This document shows, piece after piece, positions 35,139 to 47,300 of a DNA stretch of 64,000 nt. Source of the DNA: Mytilus galloprovincialis (Eukaryota; Mollusca; Bivalvia; Mytilida; Mytilidae). The position numbers were made by a program, and so were the translations under genes. Position 1 is the first letter of the stretch. Each line of letters opens with the position of its first letter. The stretch is from contig NC_134849.1 of assembly GCF_965363235.1 (NCBI RefSeq), forward strand, positions 48,182,122-48,246,121, given 5' to 3'. The notes beneath the pieces were generated by a model, which saw only the letters and a list, made by a program, of their open reading frames with translations, had not been told where the DNA came from and did no database searches.

Positions 35139-36331
35139 GTTTGTTTCCCCTCACACGACCGACCCGGAAAATTTTATTGGCCATTCTTGTCCACTATTTT
35201 TTTTTTTGCTATGTTGGTTATTGGTGTTATCTTTCCGATGCTGTAGTCAACGAGCGTTGGTTTTTGGTGATACCTTTATGGTGCTGTAGTCAACGAGCGT
35301 TTTAAATCAAGGCATTTTTGCAAGGAAGCGTCTACATGATTCGGAATCAAGGAAACAAAGCCACACGATTTGTGTGCAAGGGTGATCTTTTTTGAAAATA
35401 AAAAAAACCTGAAGCATCTTTCAATCCGCTGAGTGCATCTTGATTTGTTTTGTATCTAACCTCTGTTCCTGAATCGTGCTTTCAAATCTATCTACTTACT
35501 TTGTCTTTGAACAGGTTGGGCACAAGTCAGGAAATGTGGGATACATGTATTCCCTGCTTTCAGGGAACGTCCCTGTTTTCTGGTGTAAAAAAAAACAGTT
35601 TAAATGGGATTTCCTTTTTCAATTTATGGCATGAACATTACAAAAGGGCATGTTTTAACGTTATAACTGCATCCGTAGAATTCGTAAATACTTATTAAAA
35701 GTATTTTAGGAAATACAAAACATGAATATAAAGTGAAGCCGTATTTCTTCTAGAACTCGAAAAAAACATACAAATCTTTGTTTAGGAATCAATTGACCAA
35801 GCTGCATGATCCAGGTGTAACTGAACGTAACTAAATTAATATGTTCACTTCTATTGAAAATTTTTATTCATTGAATTTTAATTCCCAAGTGATTAACATA
35901 CATGTATCTTTTTGTCATCTCATAATTGATGATCAAGGTATGAATTGGTGAACAAAGGAATTGTTTTGTTGTGAGTTATGCATCAAATTTGACTTGAAAT
36001 AAACTTGATTTTTTAACTAAAAAACACTTGCTATCATTAAGCATTGTTATCACAAGTAGAATATGCGCTTTTGCAGATTTCATTACATTAACATGATTAA
36101 ATGAATAGGAAAAAAGGAGGTCCCTGTATACTGTTTTGTTTTAACACCAGAAAACTGGGGTGTACACTGAATTAGAATACAGGGAATACCCCACTTTTCT
36201 TGACTTGAGTCTTACCTGTTGAATTTTATACAAATTCAATATAGAAAACCATATCAAGGAATAAAATAAAATAATTTGCCTACCTACCTACCCATACCCT
36301 AACAACCTCAGTCGGGTGAGGGGAAACAAAG
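35139..36331. mobile_element. 1.19-kb inverted-end DNA element inserted in the LINE
   Basis: Left end GTTTGTTTCCCCTCACACGAC and right end GTCGGGTGAGGGGAAACAAAG are near-perfect inverted repeats. ATATT flanks both sides (35134-35138; 36332-36336), a plausible 5-base target duplication. LINE protein sequence continues directly on the far side. The interior has a 19-base direct repeat GCTGTAGTCAACGAGCGTT (about 35240 and 35283) and no transposase. Confidence 0.7.
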
Positions 36332-36802
36332 ATATTTTTAATGTTTGCCTCAATTAAAACTGAAAGGTCGAGTTTAATTTTAGATTTACATGTATCCTTT
36401 AAATTTACTAATTTTAAAACTTTAAATGAAAAATCTAAATTTGTATGGTTGATGTCAAATGAAGTTCCATTTGTTAATAACATAATGATTAAGTTAATAG
36501 ATAATTTAATAAATACTAGAAGAGTAGAATTAAGTAATAAAACATGAGATGCCCCAGCCCTTCTTCTCACTATACAACGGTACTGATTGTGTTCACTCAC
36601 TCATTATCTTTGAGAAAATATACTGTATTTGTTGTCTCCCTTCTCTTGTATAGTTTCAGTTTTATTGTCATGTATTGTAATTTCAAATAGTTCAATGAAA
36701 AAAATCACCACAATTATTTGTACACTTTAATTTAAACTGTAATTGTACTGCTCCTCAGGGTGTCTTGATTGACAAATAAAAATTGTTGTTGTTGTTGTTG
36801 TG
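36332..36802 (+). mobile_element. LINE fragment, piece 3 (last codons and 3' end)
   Basis: Encodes FASIKTERSSLIL...NEKSKFVWLMSNE, the final segment of this LINE's protein. The 3' UTR ends GACAAATAAAAATTG followed by a (TTG)n tail at 36783-36800, a simple-repeat tail used by many LINEs. Confidence 0.75.
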
Positions 36803-36929
36803 AAGTCTTAATCACTAATGTTTGCTTTGGAGATTCTTTATAATGTCGGGCTACCCTAACTCCCATGGGGACTAACTGTGCACTAATGCTATTGTTTCAT
36901 AAAAAGGGAGAAGGTTTGATACCATTAAA

Positions 36930-37240
36930 ACGTTTATCCTGCTGCAAATGTTTGCACCTCTCCTAAGTCAGGAATCTGATGTACAGTAGTTGTCGTTTGT
37001 TTATGTAATTTATACATGTTTCTCGTTTCTTGTTTTTTTATATAGATTAGACCGTTGGTTTTTTTGGTTTGAATGTTTTTACACTAGATATTTTGGAGCC
37101 CTTTATAGCTTGTTGTTCGGTGTGAGTCAAGGCTCCGTGTTGAAGGCCATACATTGACCTATAATGGTTTATTTTTTTAAATTGTTATTTGGATGGAGAG
37201 TTGTCTCATTGGCACTCACACCACATCTTCCTATATCTGA
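36930..37240 (+). repeat. R2-type interspersed repeat
   Basis: It carries GCACCTCTCCTAAGTCAGGA at the left and GGATGGAGAGTTGTCTCATTGGCACTCA at the right. The latter recurs reverse-complemented at 56545-56580 and, diverged, at 61250. Class unknown. Confidence 0.6.
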
Positions 37241-37383
37241 CCACTTATTGAGGACCTGTTTCTGTATTGTTGTGACTGAAATCAGCAAAGACCCATCGGA
37301 TTAAAAAATTTTATAACAGTAATAGATATTTAGATGTTAAATATTGGCTCTCACTAATCATGCTAATGAAGACGGGTAACAAG

Positions 37384-37829
37384 AATGACCGAATAACACT
37401 GTTATTATCCGAATAACACTTGTAATGACCAAATAACAATTGAAATTTTGATATTATCACATATTGGTGACTTTTAAACATTGATTATTAAATAATAATA
37501 TATAATCGATGTATTTTATAACTTAAAATTGATTTACAGAAAGCAGATAAGTTCATAAAGATCATTTTAAATTTAGTGTGTACATCCAGCATGGTGGCCA
37601 TTGTGATTTCCGTGGTCACCATGTTGGATGTACACACTAAATTTAAAGTTATTTATGAACTTATCTGCTTTCTGTAAATCATTATTAAGTTATAAAATAC
37701 ATCAATAATATATACATTTATTTAATAATCAATGTTTAAAAGTCACCAATGTGTGTAAATATTACAAATTTAAGTGTTATTCGGTCATTACAAGTGTTAT
37801 TCGGATATTAACAGTGTTATTTGGTCATT
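37384..37829. mobile_element. Fold-back element with arms of about 215 bases
   Basis: The whole segment is an imperfect palindrome. The left arm starts AATGACCGAATAACACTG and the right arm ends CAGTGTTATTTGGTCATT; the inner arms share AAATTTAGTGTGTACATCCA and its complement. Only about 20 bases separate them (37595-37615). No coding capacity. Confidence 0.8.
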
Positions 37830-38323
37830 TGAGGCACCGAATGAAGACTTCAGTATAATTTTGTTTCTATGCTGTAACTTAAGTAGTCTTGACTAAATGT
37901 TATGAAACTGAAACACAATGCTTATTAACACAAAAACTCAGATCAAGTACAATTTTGGATAACGTCTATGTTACAGTCGTCATGTTTGATAAATTCAGAA
38001 TTCTGTCACATTTTACTGAAAATTATAGCGATGCACCTATTTGAGCATAGTTTAAACATCCAAACTTTTACTGTTAACAATCATTCCAAAAAACCTTCCT
38101 GTTTTAAAGAGAGTGTTTCCAGTAAACTAATTGAAGATGAATCCATGACAATAATATACGAGACGAACAGTTGCAACCTGAATATTTTTGATAGAAAGAT
38201 TGTGTTTTATTATATGCATGGTGTGTGCATAAGAACTGCTTGCATTTATATAATTTTTATTTGTCACTTCACAAAAGTCATTATAAATGTACATTTACTT
38301 CTTTTTCAGAATTGCGGAGAAAG

Positions 38324-41300
38324 ATGTTCAAAGTTGTGTGGAACATAATTAAGTCAATATTTTGTTTCATATTCCGTATATTTTCTCCATTGAAGAGATT
38401 AATCTGTAGAAGAAAAAGAAGAGATTCTGATACTATTTTACCATTAACTAATCATTATACAATACCAGAGGACTTTACTACAATACCTAGTAATCAGGTT
38501 AGTATGAGTAATTATGTTTTCTAAAGCCTACAATTCTATTGACTTGTGTTATGTTTAGTTTCTGTGTTCCTTTCTCAGGTACTAAGTGACTTTTTTTTTA
38601 CCTGATCTTGGCAATTTTGCAAACATTAATAAACTATGTTATTTTTCATCTTGCACATTTAACAATACTTTTTTTTTTCTCAGCGATTTTTGAGAGATAA
38701 TTGAGACATGTACAAAACGTTTAAATTCAAATTTGTATATTAATAATTTAAGTTACAATTGAACTTAAAAAAAAGGTCTTTTTACCCACAGTCTGAACTT
38801 CAAGCCTGGGATAGTTGGGAAGCTGATGAAAACAAACAAAAATATAATCAGAATGGGAGGAGCTATCCACATGCCAATCAGAGACAAACATCACATGAGG
38901 AAGAGCCTGAACCAGATTATTTTACAGATATGGTGCCAAAAATTAAAAAGCAGAAAAAAGTAATAAAAAAAATCTTTAATTTTATATTGTAGTTCAAAAT
39001 GTAAAAAAAAAGATTTTTTTTTCGATATCTGTCAGACACATGTCAATTTTGTGACTCATCTTATATAAAAAGTATACACTATTCTGGCAGGCAATGTATT
39101 ATAAAGACTAACTACAATTTCTGTTTGAAAATTATTTAAAGCCACAAAATCAAATGTAATCATAATGCATTATGTTGTGTAGGTCCAGTTTAGTACATGT
39201 ATGCCAGTTTAATGGTCCAGGAACTGTGTAAAATTTTGTTATCTTTTTAACGCTTTATATTAAGTCATTTTAAGTTATTAAAATATAGTTCTCGAGAATA
39301 ATAAGCTTTTCTATTAATACAATTTGTAGAGTCAATGATATTTGGTGCATAGAATTGCTGAATAATAGCACAATTTTTTTTAGGACACCTGACTTTGTAT
39401 TTAATTTTATAGTTCAAAAATTCTGTTTGAGTTTTCAAGATAAATTAGTGTCCAGCAACTTTTAGTTTTAGATCTAATGTAGTTCAGGCCTCACACTACT
39501 TGGGTTGCTGGGTGGTTTAAGTACAATGCAGTACATGTTTATCTAGTGTAACCACTACCCTGTCAATACTCATATCCAGGTGTGTTTGACTCCAAGCTTT
39601 GAAGCATTTCTGATGTGATTAATATTTTTAAGATTGTTTCAAGTTGTTGTAAATGGCAAATAAACATTATTCTAGAATTCTGCAGCTGGAGTGAAATGAG
39701 AAGTGAACTTTATTGTTAATTCTTGTTTCCACAGGTGTTTATAGGAGGAAATAAGAATTCCAATAAATCATCCAACATGTTTGCTGTTAGTAATGATGGA
39801 CCAATTGTTACAGTAAGTATTACAGTGAGTAATGATGGACCAATTGTTACAGTAAGTATTACAGTTAGTCGTGATGGACCAATTGTTACAGTAAGTATTA
39901 CAGTTAGTAATGATGGACCAATTGTTACAGTAAGTATTACAGTGAGTAATGATGGACCAATTGTTACAGTAAGTATTGCAGTTAGTAGTGATGGACCAAT
40001 TGTTACAGTAAGTATTACAGTTAGTAGTGATGGACCAATTGTTACAGTAAGTATTACAGTTAGTAATGATGGACCAATTGTTACAGTAAGTATTAAAGTT
40101 AGTAATGATGGACCAATGGTTACAGTAAATATAACAGTTAGTAATGATGGACCAATTGTTACAGTAAGTATAACAGTTAGTAGTGATGGACCAATTGTTA
40201 CAGTAAGTATTACAGTTAGTAATGATGGACCAATGGTTACAGTAAGTATAACAGTTAGTAATGATGGACCAATTGTTACAGTAAGTATTACAGTTAGTAA
40301 TGATGGACCAATGGTTACAGTAAGTATAACAGTTAGTAATGATGGACCAATGGTTACAGTATGTATAACAGTTAGTAATGATGGACCAATGGTTACAGTA
40401 AGTATAACAGTTAGTAATGATGGACCAATTGTTACAGTATGTATTACAGTTAGTAATGATGGACCAATTGTTACAGTAAGTATAACAGTTAGTAACGATG
40501 GACCAATTGTTACAGTAAGTATTACCGTTAGTAATGATGGACCAATTGTTACAGTAAGTATTACAGTTAGTAATGAGGGACCAATTATTACAGTAAGTCA
40601 TACAATTAGTAATGATGGACCAATTGTTACAGTAAGAATTACAGTTAGTAATGATGGACCAATTGTTACAGTAAGTATTACAGTTAGTAATGATGGACCA
40701 ATTGTTACAGTAAGTATTACGGTTAGTAATGATGGACCAATTGTTACAGTAAGTATTACGGTTAGTAATGATGGACCAATTGTTACAGTAAGTATTACGG
40801 TTAGTAATGATGGACCAATTGTTACAGTAAGTATTACGGTTAGTAATGATGGACCAATTGTTACAGTAAGTATTACGGTTAGTAATGATGGACCAATTGT
40901 TACAGTAAGTATTACGGTTAGTAATGATGGACCAATTGTTACAGTAAGTATAACAGTTAGTAATGATGGACCAATTGTTACAGTAAGTATTACGGTTAGT
41001 AATGATGGACCAATTGTTACAGTAAGTATTACGGTTAGTAATGATGGACCAATTGTTACAGTAAGTATTACGGTTAGTAATGATGGACCAATTGTTACAG
41101 TAAGTATTACGGTTAGTAATGATGGACCAATTGTTACAGTAAGAATTACAGTTAGTAATGATGGACCAATTGTTACATGTTACAGTAAGAATTACAGTTA
41201 GTAATGATGGACCAATTGTTACAGTAAGTATTACGGTTAGTAATGATGGACCAATTGTTACAGTAAGTATTACGGTTAGTAATGATGGACCAATTGTTAC

Positions 41301-44300
41301 AGTAAGTATTACGGTTAGTAATGATGGACCAATTGTTACAGTAAGTATTACGGTTAGTAATGATGGACCAATTGTTACAGTAAGAATTACAGTTAGTAAT
41401 GATGGACCAATTGTTACAGTAAGTATTACAGTTAGTAATGATGGACCAATTGTTACAGTAAGTATTACGGTTAGTAATGATGGACCAATTGTTACAGTAA
41501 GTATTACGGTTAGTAATGATGGACCAATTGTTACAGTAAGTATTACCGTTAGTAATGATGGACCAATTGTTACAGTAAGTATTACCGTTAGTAATGATGG
41601 ACCAATTGTTACAGTAAGTATTACAGTTAGTAATGAGGGACCAATTGTTACAGTAAGTATTACCGTTAGTAATGAGGGACCAATTATTACAGTAAGTCAT
41701 ACAATTAGTAATGATGGACCAATTGTTACAGTAAGAATTACAGTTAGTAATGATGGACCAATTGTTACAGTAAGTATTACAGTTAGTAATGATGGACCAA
41801 TTGTTACAGTAAGTATTACGGTTAGTAATGATGGACCAATTGTTACAGTAAGTATTACGGTTACGGTTAGTAATGATGGACCAATTGTTACAGTAAGTAT
41901 TACGGTTAGTAATGATGGACCAATTGTAACAGTAAGTATAACAGTTAGTAATGATGGACCAATTGTTACAGTAAGTATAACAGTTAGTAATGATAGACCA
42001 ATTGTTACAGTAAGAATTACAGTTAGTAATGATGGACCAATTGTTACAGTAAGTATTACAGTTAGTCGTGATGGACCAATTGTTACAGTAAGTATTACAG
42101 TTAGTAATGATGGACCAATTGTTACAGTAAGTATTACAGTGAGTAATGATGGACCAATTGTTACAGTAAGTATTGCAGTTAGTAATGATGGACCAATTGT
42201 TACAGTAAGTATTACGGTTAGTAATGATGGACCAATTGTTACAGTAAGTATTACGGTTAGTAATGATGGACCAATTGTTACAGTAAGTATAACAGTTAGT
42301 AATGATGGACCAATTGTTACAGTAAGTATTACGGTTAGTAATGATGGACCAATTGTTACAGTAAGTATTACGGTTAGTAATGATGGACCAATTGTTACAG
42401 TAAGTATTACGGTTAGTAATGATGGACCAATTGTTACAGTAAGTATTACGGTTAGTAATGATGGACCAATTGTTACAGTAAGAATTACAGTTAGTAATGA
42501 TGGACCAATTGTTACATGTTACAGTAAGAATTACAGTTAGTAATGATGGACCAATTGTTACAGTAAGTATTACGGTTAGTAATGATGGACCAATTGTTAC
42601 AGTAAGTATTACGGTTAGTAATGATGGACCAATTGTTACAGTAAGTATTACGGTTAGTAATGATGGACCAATTGTTACAGTAAGTATTACGGTTAGTAAT
42701 GATGGACCAATTGTTACAGTAAGAATTACAGTTAGTAATGATGGACCAATTGTTACAGTAAGTATTACAGTTAGTAATGATGGACCAATTGTTACAGTAA
42801 GTATTACGGTTAGTAATGATGGACCAATTGTTACAGTAAGTATTACGGTTAGTAATGATGGACCAATTGTTACAGTAAGTATTACCGTTAGTAATGATGG
42901 ACCAATTGTTACAGTAAGTATTACCGTTAGTAATGATGGACCAATTGTTACAGTAAGTATTACAGTTAGTAATGAGGGACCAATTGTTACAGTAAGTATT
43001 ACCGTTAGTAATGAGGGACCAATTATTACAGTAAGTCATACAATTAGTAATGATGGACCAATTGTTACAGTAAGAATTACAGTTAGTAATGATGGACCAA
43101 TTGTTACAGTAAGTATTACAGTTAGTAATGATGGACCAATTGTTACAGTAAGTATTACGGTTAGTAATGATGGACCAATTGTTACAGTAAGTATTACGGT
43201 TACGGTTAGTAATGATGGACCAATTGTTACAGTAAGTATTACGGTTAGTAATGATGGACCAATTGTAACAGTAAGTATAACAGTTAGTAATGATGGACCA
43301 ATTGTTACAGTAAGTATAACAGTTAGTAATGATAGACCAATTGTTACAGTAAGAATTACAGTTAGTAATGATGGACCAATTGTTACAGTAAGTATTACAG
43401 TTAGTCGTGATGGACCAATTGTTACAGTAAGTATTACAGTTAGTAATGATGGACCAATTGTTACAGTAAGTATTACAGTGAGTAATGATGGACCAATTGT
43501 TACAGTAAGTATTGCAGTTAGTAGTGATGGACCAATTGTTACAGTAAGTATTACAGTTAGTAGTGATGGACCAATTGTTACAGTAAGTATTACAGTTAGT
43601 AATGATGGACCAATTGTTACAGTAAGTATTAAAGTTAGTAATGATGGACCAATGGTTACAGTAAATATAACAGTTAGTAATGATGGACCAATTGTTACAG
43701 TAAGTATAACAGTTAGTAGTGATGGACCAATTGTTACAGTAAGTATTACAGTTAGTAATGATGGACCAATGGTTACAGTAAGTATAACAGTTAGTAATGA
43801 TGGACCAATTGTTACAGTATGTATTACAGTTAGTAATGATGGACCAATGGTTACAGTAAGTATAACAGTTAGTAATGATGGACCAATTGTTACAGTATGT
43901 ATTACAGTTAGTAATGATGGACCAATTGTTACAGTAAGTATAACAGTTAGTAATGATGGACCAATTGTTACAGTAAGTATTACCGTTAGTAATGATGGAC
44001 CAATTGTTACAGTAAGTATTACAGTTAGTAATGAGGGACCAATTATTACAGTAAGTCATACAATTAGTAATGATGGACCAATTGTTACAGTAAGAATTAC
44101 AGTTAGTAATGATGGACCAATTGTTACAGTAAGTATTACAGTTAGTAATGATGGACCAATTGTTACAGTAAGTATTACAGTTAGTCGTGATGGACCAATT
44201 GTTACAGTAAGTATTACGGTTAGTAATGATGGACCAATTGTTACAGTAAGTATAACAGTTAGTAATGATGGACCAATTGTTACAGTAAGTATAACAGTTA

Positions 44301-47300
44301 GTAATGATAGACCAATTGTTACAGTAAGAATTACAGTTAGTAATGATGGACCAATGGTTACAGTAAGTATTACAGTTTAGTAATGATGGACCAATTGTTA
44401 CAGTTAGAATTACAGTTAGTAATGATGGACCAATTGTTACAGTAAGTATTACAGTTAGTAGTGATGGACCAATTGTTACAGTAAGTATAACAGTTAGTAA
44501 TGATGGACCAATTGTTACAGTAAGTATAACAGTTAGTAATGATGGACCAATTGTTACAGTAAGTATAACAGTTAGTAATGATGGACCAATTGTTACAGTA
44601 AGTATAACAGTTAGTAATGATGGACCAATTGTTACAGTAAGAATTACAGTTAGTAATGATGGACCAATGGTTACAGTAAGTATTACAGTTTAGTAATGAT
44701 GGACCCATTGTTACAGTAAGTATAACAGTTAGTAATGATGGACCAATTGTTACAGTAAGTATAACAGTTAGTAATGATGGACCAATTGTTACAGTAAGTA
44801 TAACAGTTAGTAATGATGGACCAATTGTTACAGTAAGAATTACAGTTAGTAATGATGGACCAATGGTTACAGTAAGTATTACAGTTTAGTAATGATGGAC
44901 CCATTGTTACAGTTAGAATTACAGTTAGTAATGATGGACCAAATGTTACAGTAAGTATTACAGTTAGTAGTGATGAACCAATTGTTACAGTAAGTATTAC
45001 ATATTATTATACTTTACTATATCAACCACTAATCAAATAATTCAGACAGTATTCTAGCCAGGATTTGAAAAGGGCAGGGTGCTAGTCAGAAAAAGGGCAA
45101 TTTAAAGCATAAATGTCATTGAAAAAAGGGCAATTATTTAAGTAAAACATAATTAATTAGCATTTAACTTAGGCACTATGGTATAATCAAGATTTTGTTA
45201 AAATTGAGTGATATAATTTAACATTTTTGGCATCTTCTCTTTAACTTTAAACATCTGGGGTCATTTTATGTATACACTCTTTCACACCTATTGAGGCCTT
45301 AGTCTATAGTTTTATTCATTAAGTAACATTCTCTACAGTTTAACCTAGGATGTGTTTGGCAAGCAACATCAAATGAAAGATTTTAACAACCTTTATCAAC
45401 TGGCTTTACAGTCCTTGCTCAGTTGCTCTTCATACAAAATTTAATAATTATCACATTTATACACTTGATAAATCAATTAATGGAAGTTAAGATGTAAAAA
45501 ACAGTTTTCAAAATATATATTATGTAGATGTTTAGGTGAAAAAAAAATTAATGTAATATTCTGATTTCCTGTTCATGAAAGAATTACGAATTTGCTGGTA
45601 TTTCAAAGGCAGAATTGCTGCCATTTTTGGAAAGATTAGAACTTGTTCTAAATCTTTACTAAGGCACTGACCTCCCTAACAACGTGACAGGTTAGCTACT
45701 GTTACTAAATGTATTCACACTGAAATATAGTTCCCTATAGTTCTCATGTATGTGCACATATTTAATACACATATATATGAACTGAAAAAATTGGTATATT
45801 TTTGGAGCAGTTCATCCAAGAATGTATGTAACTAAGGTGTGTTAATGTGCAGGCTTTTTTTTTTATAACATTTTGATTAAGTAATGGGTATTGATACAAT
45901 ACTATAATGATTGACAGCTGTCATTATCACCAAACAATCAGAGACAAGGTGGACCTTTGATTACAATGCCTCACCTCCTAGACTGTCAATCAAATTGACC
46001 ACATTACTTATCAACCTCAGTCTTACATAATTAGAACCTTCAATATACAAATATTTGACCTCATAATTGAATACACAAATGTATATATTAGATATTTGAT
46101 ATATATAAGGATGATAGATTTATTTATTGCCTATTACTTTTGATCAACAATACATAAAGTGATTCTGTAAATTATGTCTGAAAGATAAATGATCAATGGA
46201 TTAACAAGATCTTTAAAAAAATGAAATATGATATAAATATGAATATATAAAAGATATTCAAATTAGGCCTATAATTTACTTTATAAGTATCCAATAATCA
46301 ACTGTAATTAATCAACAATTTAGATTAGTTCACTTATTTTTTTTATGCAGTTAAGCTGCATTATGCGAGCACCCTAGATTTGTGTTCTACCCAATAAATG
46401 CTGAAATACTTGCCATTGTTATTATCTAGCTCGCTTCTATGTTATATATAACTAATTGAACACTTTTTTAATACTTTTTATTCTGGATTACAAAAAATAT
46501 GACCAGAAAAACCTTAAACGATCGTCGATTTATCCAAAAGTTTTGAAGTTACACATAGGAAGTAGTGCTTATTAAGAATCCTTGTGTAGTTCATTATGAC
46601 TTGTGCTTTTGGCCAAGATGTCAAAGAACAATCGTATGAAATATTTAATCGCCGAAAATCTCTAAAGACAAGTAGTTTAAATTTCCCAAATGGCAAAAGT
46701 CGTAGGTATATTGTTTGTCATCAATACGTAGTACAACTACGTCAGTAGTCTATTATATAATAAGTTCAACTGTTCATGCTGTTGGCGGCAATTTCAAATT
46801 AGAAAGAAAATTTTCGTATCTTTTCAATTTGGAGGCAGGTGTGCAAATAAGCGTTGTTCCGAGGTCCGCGACATTCCACTTTTGCAAGCGGAATTTCGAC
46901 TAGGATAGTTGGTTTCTAGCTACGCCCGACGTAGTCACCTTCCACTTGAAAGAAAATAAGAATTAACTTTGCAAACCTGTTCACCAAAGTCTCCAATTAA
47001 ACGAGCTAAAAACTTATTATTATCATTATTATTCATGACAGCGATGTTCATTTTGTTCAACCGCTAGCTTTATACAGAAAATCGCCGATAAATATTGTAT
47101 AAATTCGAGTAAAATCGTATCTGATTGCAAAAACAACATTGTAAACACATAACAATGGCGGCTGTAAAGACACAACTTTACAATATCGGATCCGATTCCG
47201 GAAGCGAATAAGGGTAATTCTGGGTTTGGCGGTCAATTACAAAATAAATCCAAACAGGTGAAAAAATACATCCATGCATGGTAAATGAATATAAACACTA

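Noticed and set aside
37968-38348. 126-residue open frame just upstream of EBAG9
   Set aside because: It runs through the EBAG9 intron and acceptor in another frame, with no domain; likely chance.
39768-44904. Long antisense open frames (TYCNNWSIITNCN repeats) and sense frames in the 39-base array as separate genes
   Set aside because: They arise because the repeat unit is a multiple of three without stops in several frames. Only the first sense unit is tied to a real exon.
39786-45001. CRISPR array
   Set aside because: The repeats are directly adjacent with no unique spacers, and the sequence is eukaryotic.
47153-47209. Plus-strand start MAAVKTQLYNIGSDSGSE
   Set aside because: Stops after 18 codons and no donor allows continuation in frame; kept only as part of the promoter-like patch.
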